NCBI GenBank assembly: GCA_032173965.1
Contig: CM063284.1
Span: 135,011,625-135,075,624, forward strand
Direction: 5' to 3'
Source of the DNA: Sitta carolinensis
Lineage: Eukaryota; Chordata; Aves; Passeriformes; Sittidae
Length of the DNA stretch: 64,000 nt
Part shown: piece by piece, positions 27,301-39,300 of the stretch
How positions within the stretch are numbered: the first letter of the stretch is position 1
Layout: every line of letters starts with the position of its first letter
The notes under the pieces: model-generated
Seen by the model: only the letters and a program-made list of their open reading frames with translations
The model's database searches: none
Told to the model about the DNA's origin: nothing
Made by a program: the position numbers and the translations under genes

Positions 27301-30300
27301 TGAAGTTGAAGGTAGTTGCTAGTAAGATTAGACATATGTGACTTTAAGATTCTGTAGCTCATTTAATCAAGAAGTACATAGCCTTGTCCACTGCAATACA
27401 AGAATAAAGCATGTTGGACTAAACCATGGGCATTTTATAGAAGGCCAGGTGCCACATCTGAAAGATTGAAGTATCTTAACATAATCATTTGAAGCCTTGT
27501 TCAGTGATGAGTGGATAAACTTGAGACAGTGTCTCATGGTTTACTCACAAAACTTAGTATGAACTGTATATTTAGTATGGACTGAATGCTTAAAATAAGC
27601 TCTGGGTTTGAGAGCATGGATTCCTTTCCTTTAATTTTCCTGTGGCTAGTTTGATATTCTCTGACATGCTATTTATGTTTGTCATTGCATACCAATGGTC
27701 TGCCATTATGCAGGCTTTTGTTCTCAAAACAAATGGAATGTGACAGTGTGCAACAGATTCAGCATGCCAAGAAGCTATTACACTGTACACACTTGGATAG
27801 GTATTTATGTTTCTTTCAATCAAGAAAAAATAAGGCATCTCCATGGCATATGAAAAGGTCAATCTCTGAGTTAAAAAGCTCAGAAGCAATTCACAGATGC
27901 AAAATGATGACAAGTATGCATTTGAGAGGTTGAAGGCAAGATGGCAGTTCCCATAAAACTGTCTACATTTCCACCATGTGAAACAACAATTGTATAATGG
28001 TGTCAGGGATTTTGAGATTTTTTTTTTTTCCTCAAGAATCTCCTTAAGTAACCACACATTTACAGCCTACTGTAGGTTACCTACTGCCTCACATGTGGTA
28101 TGGTGTAGCTTAGAGAAGCAATAAGGCTAAAGGGTACTCACATTACTGTTTTTCAGGATTATGTTCAGAAGTTGTTGGTGAACAGTGTAAATTTGCAATG
28201 AAGTATCAGAGCAAATAAAAGGATAAAACTACACTATCACTTACATGTTTGAGTGGAATACTGTTAACGCTTTACATATAGTTACTTGACTCTGAGAATG
28301 CACAAGCCAGTACTATTTAAAACAATATTTGTGATTGGTTTTAAGAGAACAGTAGAAAAATAATGGAAATAAATCGAGTGCTAGTAATTACAGATTATTC
28401 AGTAATAAAGTTGGATGTCACAAGTATTCCTTTTTCCTTGCCTTGCAGTTGCATGGGGTAGAGTGAACCATCGCTGCTCAAGAGCCAGTCATGCATGACT
28501 GTGGGCTCTGTACTCAGGACAGTGGCGAGTATCTGGCCAAACTCCTTGTAGTAGGGACAGGTAGATGGGGAGCTGCTGGACTTGTGGTTGTCTTCCTTTG
28601 CACCGTGGTAGGCTCTAGAAGTTTTTAATATGCTCTTACTACATGGGACATCCATTTAATCTCTTCACCAGCTGTTTTAAGATGCTTTCATACCAATGAT
28701 GATTTTGAGTTGTTCTCAAAATCACATTTGCTAGTTACATCAAAATGACTGTTGTAGTCCTTTAGCCAGCTTGTTGCACCAGAGCAGCATGTTCTAGAGC
28801 TTTCTGACTAAAGACTTTCTGGCCGTACACCTCCTGCCAAAGTGGAGATGCCATTTGAAGTGAATGTGTTGACAGATGAGCAACTCCAGAAGCTTTGGAG
28901 GGGAATAGAAAGTCTAGGATAAAGAAATTGTCGGGTGGTATTGGGATGTCATTAAACTGTAGTCCTGCTACATTGTCTTTATCTTCAATGCTAGACGAAA
29001 GAGTTAGAAGTTACTGAGAAGCCTGAGATTTGCTTCTAGTCTTGATCTAGGAAAGCAAACCAGGTTCACGGGATTCATTAATCTGAGTGTAAAGAATGTT
29101 TGAGAGTACCTTGGGCTGAAGAGTTTGGGTTAAGGCATGTAACTCAGATTGTCTTTTCATTTAGCATCCTGATACTGGAAACTTTATGCACTCCTATATC
29201 AGTTCTTTATTCATCCTAGATCAGTGAGATATCTGACTGCTAGTGCCCTTGGTGTTTATTTTGTAATCTTGCTGTGTTTACTCATATGTCTAAAATCACC
29301 CACATGTGCACTGTCCTTGCAGAAATAAACATCTTTTGGCCCTTCTTGTTTGTTTGTTGTCATTGCGCATTTTCCCTTCATTATTCTCCTCCAGTTTTCT
29401 TTCATACCTTTTTACTTTTCTTCAACTGTCAGTGGAATTATTGTCTTCCTGTCTCCATATTCAGGTAGTGTCAGTGGCTGAGTATCACCGCAGGATCGAT
29501 GCTCTAAATAGCGAAGAACTGCGCACACTCTGCAGACGTCTCCAGGTGCCCTCTTCAGTAGTTTAAACCCCATCTCCAGATACTAAAACATCTTTCTTTG
29601 TAGTGTCTTGGATCAGGGCAAGTCCTGCACTCAGTGGGTTTGTCTTGTCTACAGCACTACAAGGATCCAGCAGAAAATTCCTTTGTTTTGGATTAATTTA
29701 ATTGTGCAATTCTATGATGGAATCAGTAATTTTATGTTGAAATTACTAATTCCATCTTTTTCACACAGGAATTTTCTGTTAGAATTTGAAAATTTGTTCT
29801 CAGTACTACTTGACTTGCAGTGTTGTGTTTTAACTTCTACTTTAGACTGGTGTGTTGTGTTAGAAGCTTCCCTAAAAAGAATGCAAAGCAGGTGAAGAAT
29901 CCAAAACCTGTTGCATGGGTGTTTAATTTTATATAGGAATCTTTCATCAAGAATCTCACAGTACATGGCAAGTATGAAGCTTCACAACTTCTGTGAAATA
30001 GGTAAGTATTTTTCCCGTTATAAAACAAGGTAACTGAGGCAGTTCAACATGGCAAAGGTCATACACACAAAACAGCGCTTTGAAATCAGTTTGGATTTTT
30101 GAAGGTCTGTGGATATGGATTGAAACTGATATTTGCATTCTCTTTAGGTAATCTGTAGCTTTTTGCAATTTACAAAATTGTTAGCTGATGTGCACATCAT
30201 ACATGCCTTACTGATTGAATAACTTGGATCTCCTTAGAAGCATCGAGTGTTTTGTTTTTCTCTAGTACTTGGCTGCTGAAAATTTAAATTTTTTTTCCTG

Positions 30301-33300
30301 TGTTTTTTATTTCTTTGGTCTTGGCTTTTTTTTTACATATTAGGTAATTACACATAAGCAAACATTTTCTTAGTGCTGATATTTCTGTTTGTTTAATAAT
30401 CAGCAATTAATCACTTTAAAATGTTTTGAAAGTAGTACAATTACGTAGATCAATAATGAGCATGAACCTTGAACCCAAAAGCTGCACTATTATAGGAAAA
30501 TCAGAAATCTTGCAAAAAAAAATTATTCCTGCTTGAGAACAGAACTATTCAGCAAGTGGTGGTGGAGAATCCCTGTATTAATAACCTGGAAGTGTAGGAG
30601 TTCTTTCTAAATACCTTTCACCTGATATGCCCACACTCAAGGTTTAGGCTGACTAGAAAAGTCTGATGTGATTGGCTGCAGCCTATAAACTCTGCTCTGA
30701 GGCCATTTGAGAGCTGTGGTCTCAAATGTAGTGTAGACTGTGTGCCATTTACCAGTTGTGGATGCCCCTGGAATCTGACTGTAAGTCATTCTTCTCTGTC
30801 CAACTTTGGTGGGAAATATATCTACAAATTTTAAAGTTAGAGTGCTTTCTCAGTTTCTTTTGAATAGACGCTCTATGACTGCTTCTACAAAGTAGTGTTC
30901 TTCCTAGAAGAAAACTGCTGTAGTTTAATAATAATAAAAAGGAAAAAAATCCATCCATCCAAAAAAGTACCCCAATCCCCCAAAACTCTAAAACCAAAAA
31001 ACTCCATTCCCCACACCACTTGAATCCAAATTATTCATGTTTTGCATGGTGGTCTTAAATCAGAATTAAAGAATAACAAGGGGGGAAAAAAACCTTTCTG
31101 CTCTACAGCTGACCAATGCTGAACTTCTTTGGAGCTGAAGCAGTAGTATGATGGATGAAGGGCATATAAGGTGGAAAAGACTTGAACTATGAAATAACAT
31201 TTTAGTGGTAGCACTCTGTAAAGCAGCATACAGGTCATCTTTTTGTACACAAAGCTATATGGATAATTGCATTTTTTTGTTGTGATATGGAAATGAGTGC
31301 TCAATCTGCTTTGGAAGTTCCTGTTACCTTCCATTGGAAAAAAAGGAAAGCTTCAGCTTTTTTTCTTCCTTGATACTCAGTTTAAGCTCACCTTTTCTTA
31401 TTTTTCTTGTAATTGAGTTACTGTATGAATATACTTTGTTATGTTGACTTTGTAAGCCTATTTTTAAAATAACAAGAGTTTGTGATAGGAACTTTTTTTG
31501 TAGTTCTTGAGGAAGATGAAAAGGGTGTCCTTTTTTTTTTCTTGGTTCAGGTGGCTGTATTTGTTTAAATATACCTATCTGTATTTCAGAGTTTTCTTTG
31601 ATTTGTTTTTTTTTTTTTTAATAACTAAGGAAGTTCAAAAAAGCTTGGCAAAGTTTACCATGGTGATATTGTGAAATGTTGCAATTGTGCTGTATGTTTA
31701 AAGTATGAGGGCTGTGGCAAACTGGATTTGGCAGGTATTTTCTTGAAATTTTCGGGATTCAGGTTTTAATTTGGACATTTTAATTTTAGTGAAACTTGGT
31801 TTAGGCTGATAAATTTTTCAGATGCACTTAATATTGTTAAGATTTCTTCTTTCTCTCAATGTTTTGGTAAGTCTTGCTGCAGTGGCTTATCTTCCTAACT
31901 TCCTCACTTTTTCCTACTCCTCTTTCAGATTTCACTGTTCCTAGAAAAATTGAAATATCCCTGCAGCTGGGTTTATAGATGGAAATATCTTTGGATTGCA
32001 GCTGTTCTAGTTACCAATACATGGCACTTAAACTTGGAAGTGCCAGTGAGCGTTGACTGGGATAGGAAGCTATTGTGAGCTACATAGTGCATAGTATGTC
32101 TTTGCCAGACCTCAGTTCTCACTATGCAACTGAAGTATTATTGCTGCTTTCCCACCCCACACTCTCATTTATTTCTTCTTTGATTCCCATAAGTACTCCA
32201 GCAGATCATCTTATGGAGCAGCACTCTTCCTAAGGCTCCATTCAGATAGTTTGCTCAAAATATATGGCAGCAGTCTTCCCAGGTGTCTACTGCATATCTG
32301 AAAAATTTCTTAAGTACTCTAAAAGAGTATTGATTCAGAAGCTACTGAGAGATATCAGTATTGAAGTTTTAATTTCTCTCCTTTTTGATTTTTTTTTTTT
32401 AAATTACACTTAGAATGCTATGTCAGTATTAAAATTCAAGAACTTTTTAAGGTATCTTCTGAAAAGCATTTTGAGCCTTTCAGCTGTGTATGAGATCTTT
32501 GTGTTGTTTTAGCATAAAACCATAGCTTTCTTCTGAGTAGGTGTCTGTGTAAGTTATTGTTATGTAGTTGTGTACCAGTTTGCCATTGGAAACAGTGGAA
32601 ATCTCTGTCAGATCCAATCTATTGGATGTCTAAACTTTCGAAGGACTTGCATAATTGATAACTGCATGATTTTAAACCTGTGAATTTTATCTTGTCTACT
32701 AATATGATGGCATACACTTATTTTCTTGCTATTCTTTTCATAGATAACAACAAGAGAAGATATCAATTCAAAACAGGCGACAAATATCAAAACAGACCTG
32801 GAGCCTGAAGCATTCCGGCCAAATCTTAGTGATCCAAGTGAATTACTACAGCCAGAACAAATTGAAAAGGTATGGACTTAGATAAACCATTTTTTAGTCT
32901 TGCACATTAATGTATCACAAATGCTATGACTGTAATGTAAAACACACTAGTAAGAAGACCATGTGTGAAATTAAATAGAAGAAATAAGCTGTATGTAAGA
33001 AAATATGGCTAAGACCACCGCGTCCTATTGTTACCTCAGCACTGCCAAGTCCACCACTAAACCTTTTCCCTAAATGCCACAAAATATGCTTCCTTTAAAT
33101 ATTTCAACAAGGTTGGTAACTCAGCCACTTCCCCGGATACCCTGTTCCAGTGCTTGACAGCTCTTTCACTGAAGAAATTTTTCCTACAATCCAATCCAGA
33201 CCTCCAGTGGAAGAACTTGAGGACATTTTCTCTTGTTCTGTTTTGGAAGAAAAGACTGACTGTTACAATCTACTTTCAGGTAGTTCTAGAGAGTGATGAG

Positions 33301-36300
33301 GTCCCTCTGAGCCTCCTTTTCCCCAGGCTTAACAACCCTAGTTCCCTCAGTCCTTTTCAGACCCTTCACCAGCTTCACTGCCCTTCTTCAGACACAGGTC
33401 AGCATCCCAATGCTTTTCTTTGTTGAGGGGCTCAGAACAGCATACAATACTCAAGGTGTGGCCTCACCAGTGCTCAGCACAGGGGAACAAGTCAAATTCC
33501 TTTCTTGGCCACCTGGGCACACACTATGTCATGCGCAGCTGTCTGTCAAGCAGCACCCGTAGGTCCTTTTCCTTTTTCCAGCTGCTCTTCTCCCAGCCTG
33601 TAGTGCTTCAGGGACTTTTTGTGACACAAGTGCAGGACCTGGCACTTAGCCTTATTGAGCCTCATGCTGTTGGCTGTGGCCTGTCAATCCAGCCTGTCCA
33701 GATCCCTCTGCAGAGCCTACATACCCTCCAGCAGATCAATGCTTTTGCCCAACTTGGTCTAATCTGCAAACATACTGAGGATGTGCTTCATCCTCTCATC
33801 CAGTTCATTAGTAAAGACATTAAACAGGACTGGTCCCAGTACTGAGCCCTGGGGAACACTGCAAGTACTGGCTGTGAAGTGGATTTAACTCCATTTACCA
33901 CAACTCTGTGGGCCTGGTCATCCAGCCAGTTTTTTACCCAGCAAAAAATGTTCTTGTCCAAGCCATGAGAAGCCAGTTTCTTCAGGAGAGTGCTGTGGGA
34001 AGTGGTGTCAAAGGCTTTACTAAAGTCCACATGGACAATATTTACAGCCTTTCCCTCATCCTCCAAGCAGGTCACCTCGTTGCAGAGGAAAATCAGGTTT
34101 GCCAAGTAGGACCTGCCTCTCATGAACTTACCCGGGCTGGGCCTGATCACCTGGTTTCCCCACACATCTGTGTGATGGCACTCAAGGTGACTTATTTGTG
34201 ACCTTCCCAGGCACTGAGGTCAGACTTACAGGCCTGTAGTTCTTGGGATCCTTCCTACAGCCTGTCTTGTAAGTGGACACCACATTTGCTAACCAGGACA
34301 TCCGCAGTTATCCTGGAATACTGGTGAACAGTGTGAAGTGGCTCAGTGGGCCTATCTGCCAGCTCCATCCATTTCCTTGGGTGGATCCTGTCTGGCACCA
34401 TAGACATGTAGAGCATAAGCAGAGCTTGATTCGTAGCTAAAATATTGGGGGTTTTAAAATCTTAACTTTGAATACACCATGTATTCAGACAGACTCTTGT
34501 CTGTCTTTTCCTTACTTTCATTCTTTCTTAAAAACATTAGTGAAAACACTGCAGTTCTTGTTGTCCAGTCCAAAATTATTTCATTACAAATGTGTTAATT
34601 GAAATTTTGGATTAAAAAGCACAAGAACAGGGCAACAAGCAGCATTTACTCTTCAGCTTGTTATCTACTGACTTGAGTGATCTACTTACTCAATACTAAG
34701 ACATTGCTGGGACATGTAATATTGTTATGCAAGGATGATTATATGGATAAACCTTTTAGAAACCTTAATGAACACATGTTCTTTAGTTGATAAATTACTC
34801 TTCTGCAGGTTACTAGTATAGGTAGGAAGAGAAACATTCTTGAGTGACCAAAAGTAGAAAATATACATGTGAAACTTCAGGATTAGTTCTTAGGTTTTAG
34901 GGCCACATAAAATGGTTGAGCAGAACATAACCTGCTTTCATTTATGTGTAATACATTCTTAAATATAAAACATATATTAAATAAAAGGTTATGATTCTCT
35001 TGTTAATAGCTCACAAAGTCTCTTCCACCACGGACAATTGGCTACCCATGGACTCTTGTCTACAGTACTGCAAAGCATGGCATGAGCTTGAAGACCTTGT
35101 ATCGGACAATGATGGGATTAGACACACCTGTGCTGTTGGTTATCAAAGACAGTGATGGACAGGTAGGAAAATATTTGTGTGGCAGTAGGGGACCCATCAA
35201 GAGAAATGTTTGAGGAGTGTAAAGGAATAGCTGATGCTACAATCCATCATGGGCGATAAAATTGTGTGTATCAAGCAAGTTAAAAAATTGTGCATAAAAG
35301 AAAATTTTCTCCTTTGAAATATGTTTCATTCTTAAACACTTTTCCAACATACTACACCATCTAGAAAACACTTTAATGATGTAAGCTGTTGTAATGCAAG
35401 AGTCTGGTAATAGCCAATTAATCAATTTAATTTTAATTCTTTTTTTGTGCACTTAAGGCAGGAGAAGTAGAGTCTTTTAAACTTTCCGGTGCTGAAAGGT
35501 CTTGTTGGGTTGGAATGTGATTAGCTGTGACTAGTACTTCTTGGTATATTCTGTGGCTGCAGCCAACATCTTTCAAGAGCTGTACTATCTTTGTTACATT
35601 ATTAACTTGTTCTTTTAGTCTCTGTAGTTGTGCTCTATGAATTTCAGGAAGTGGCTCACATCTCACCATTTGAATAGCAAACATTGTCTCTTGAATAATC
35701 TAGTAACAGGTCAACACTGCAAGCAGTATGAAACTTTTTGGTTCTTTTTCTACAACTTCTGTGTTTGCTTGTGGAAGCATGCTACTGCTGTCATGAAAAA
35801 TTGACTGTCTCTGTTTTATATGACACACGACATGGACTCTTGTGATTTTTCTCAAGGCTGAGAAAATGAGTCTTTATTAGGGATTAGATAACTGTTGGGA
35901 AGCACTTTTTCTGTAAAGCCTTATTCTTTTATTGTTGCTTATAGCAAAGAAGTGATCTTTCAAGATTCTGCTTGAAGCATATAGAACATAGAAAGATTGT
36001 CAAATCCTGATTCCTAAGGGGATTCAAAGCTCAACTGCACAAAACTGAGTCAGTCTAATAGCTTCAGAATCAGTCTTCCCTTGAGTAGGGAATTATATAG
36101 GAGACTGTCTGAGATTCTTAGTAGCTTAATTTATTCCATAATTAGAAATAAAGCTTCAGACTCCCTTAAGTAAAATATGTAAGATTTTCTACATGGTTAG
36201 AATATACTAGTTTTGTGTTTTACTGGATATGCAGATAACATCCCTGGGAGGATCCAAGACAGACACAGGAATAAGTGTTGAGTGTAAAGTTTATGCCTGT

Positions 36301-39300
36301 GTAGAGGCTGAACCAAGATAGTTTGGGTTTGACAAAACTTTAACTGAAGGTTAGTTCTCAAGAAATGTCTGTTGTTAATGAAATCTTATATTTACTTTTT
36401 TCTTTTTTACTTATATTGATTCACTTGATGTAGTGTCAACCCTAAGGATATTTATCAGAAGTAAGGTGTGTCATAGCTACCTGAATGTAGCTTAGCTACC
36501 AGAACTACTGCAGAATTATTCAAGGAATGACTTGAGCCCTTTAAAGAAGTTAGGATACAGAGACTCAAATAGTTTAAGGACTAAGAAATAATTGCAAGGG
36601 TTCCATTGATGGAAAATGTGCACATAGTTATTTAAATATGGAATATTATGTATTTCATCAGCCCACTTTGTTATATTCATTGATGAAGTTAAATCTGAAT
36701 TCAGTATGGATTTTTATGCTAAGAAATGCTCAATTTTTTGTGCTTAAAAATTTAAGTTCACTTATCTGCATACACGAAGTACTGTCTATGGTCACAAAAT
36801 GTTTGACAGAGAAAAGTTAACAGCCAGTTTTATGAAGTCTAGTCTACTCACCCAGATGCTTGAAATAGGAAAAATGTCTCATCTATCCTGCTTTTTAGAG
36901 TTTACATGTGCAAAGACACTATGAAATAGGCATAAATGACTACAGCCATTATAAGTTCTTTCTGATCCATCTTTAAATTTTATCCTTAACAGTGACATGT
37001 AGTGGAACTATAGATAGTAAAGATCAGCTAAACATTAAATACTGTCTTGAAGTTCAAATTACCATGAATCCATCTAACCAGTAATGGCTAAAAAAAAAAA
37101 AAAAGTATAAAAAACTGTAGGTATTAATAATGTTAGGGACTCATCTCAAGCCTACCTTGAATTAAAAATATATAAGGGGTGAAAAAAGGCATATTCTGGA
37201 AACGAGCAGGAAAACAAACAAATCATTTATTTTGGCCTGATTTCTCTAAAAGGAAAAATATAGTAGTTTTTTTTCTCTCTTAAGCATCTTCTTGACATTG
37301 AGACAGTGGGATAGTACAGAAATATCTTCATGATGTTGGATCCTAGATGTTGAATGAAATAAATACCTCTGCAAAAAACCCCAACATTTGGGCCAGTTTT
37401 CCTGTGAACTTGCATTAAAACAAGGGTATGAAAACTTGCTCCTCAATTCATAGATCTTCAAGTCTTTAGACTAAATTTGCTCTTTAACAGTTTGTCTGAA
37501 ACTGATACAGGTCTCTGAAAAGTGAGCACCTTTAGCTGACTGTGAAACTTCATTTCATTCCCTTGCCAAGTGAGTTTAAAAATTGTTCCAGAAAATCAGA
37601 TTTTTAGATTATAATCATTGGTCACATATATGTTCAAACGTAACTCTTTCCACTGATATAAAGGAACCAATTTACATGACTAAAGTAACTTGTCAGTATA
37701 GTTACATTTTGTTGTTAAAAAAGGTAATATAGAGAAATAAAATAATAGTGATATGAGGAAGTTTCTGTAAGTACTGTGACTAAAGAAAGTTTGATATATA
37801 AGTCCCACTTCTTGTCTGCTCTGTGACAATGGAGTCAAAGCAATGACTTCTCAAATGTACAGTACTACCTGCATCAAATTAATTGTTTGCTATGCATACT
37901 TTAAAAAAAATTTTAAGAGTTTATTGCAAGACACTAATTCTTGAATTCCACAAAGTGTGGGCACATGCTGGCTCATACCCAGTTTTTCATCAGTAAGAAT
38001 CCCTAAGTTGTTCTCTTCAGGTCTGCTCTCAGGGAGTTCATCTTCGAGTCTTACTTAGGTTGGAGATTGCCTTGACCCAGGTACAGCACCTTGCACACTT
38101 GGATTTGCTGAGCTTCTTGAGGTTCACACAGGCCAAGTTCTCAAGTTTGTCCAGGTCCCTCTGGATAGCATCTTGTCTTTCTGTTAAAATCTGTCTCTGT
38201 TGTAAGACAAGGTAATCAGTGCTTACCCGTTATTTGGACTGGAATTAATAAATTACATGGAAGATAGCTACAGCTAGAAACTTGCTGAAAATAGCCTAGT
38301 GAAGTGAAATAGGAACTATGTAAGGACCTTTTGATCTGATATTTTAAATATCTATACATCGTTTTTGAGAGTTTTCTGAGCTTAGTTTTTATCCATTAGA
38401 TTTTCTTTTTTCTTATGGTGCTCAGTTATTGTTGAGGAAGAGTGCTCTTACTTTATATTGTACCATAAAGCACAATACAATATCTCTGTGCACTCAGAAC
38501 TGTGGTACAGTGTCATTCAGAGCAAATTTCAAATTGACAGTATTTACAACCTGATTTATCAGCTAATATAATTAGAGATTCTTGAATTCTGTGTAGTTTC
38601 TCTGAAGTTTTTCTTGCTCTGATGTATTTTTGCTACAGGTTTTTGGTGCACTAGCATCTGAACCATTTAAAGTGAGTGATGGCTTTTATGGCACTGGGGA
38701 GACCTTTATGTTCACTTTTTCTCCAGATTTTGAGGTAAGTAGTAATGACTTTGTATGCTTTTGCTCCCTTCCCCACCACCACTCCAAGTGCATGATCTTA
38801 AAATACTTAAGGAATAAATCTAACTGGAAATCTGAAAAGTACTACAAGTTGGCAAAAAAAAAAAAAAAAAAAAAAACTCATCACACTAGTTTTTTTGTGG
38901 AACCTTTAAGTGCATTGTGAATTAGCAGTGTTTGCATGCTAAGAGCATATTCTTCAACCTGACTCTTTAATTGCACTGAAGATTTTTTTACTGTTTATAT
39001 TATTCCAGGTGTCTGTCTGAAAATTCACAAACTACATGCTTTTTAGGGGCATGTTGTCTAATCTAAGCATATTTTCTTGGTATTTTTCATTGTGTAGGAT
39101 TTTTAGTGCTCAAAGACAATCTAGTGTGGAATAGTCTTATTTTAATTAGCATGAAACCTCAGAATTTTTGTCTGCAGCTATCTGTTTCCTGAATTCTCTG
39201 TGTCAACTTCATTAAACTGGCCTTTAGTCCCCCATGTTTTGTCTTTACTCATAGTTGGTTTCCCTTCTGCACGAACAAAAAGTTGAAGTATTTTTACTTG

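Larger units (their letters stand above)
20199..29464 (+). other. OXR1 long intron, second part
   Basis: Contains two CR1 copies (about 22,690-23,195 on + and 25,636-26,530 on -), a poly-A run near 20,456-20,476, a 13-base G run at 25,076-25,088, and a possible antisense Myb/SANT-like remnant at 28,395-28,655. A 155-codon antisense frame at 27,590-28,057 has no recognisable product. The rest is AT-rich. Confidence 0.75.

Noticed and set aside
27590..28057. 155-codon - frame in the long OXR1 intron
   Set aside because: Composition is irregular, with no recognisable domain and no flanking gene structure; most likely chance.
33154..34201. Frames of 90-141 codons on + and 125 codons on -
   Set aside because: They fall inside the CR1 element; the - frame is broken CR1 reverse transcriptase and the + frames are its shadows.
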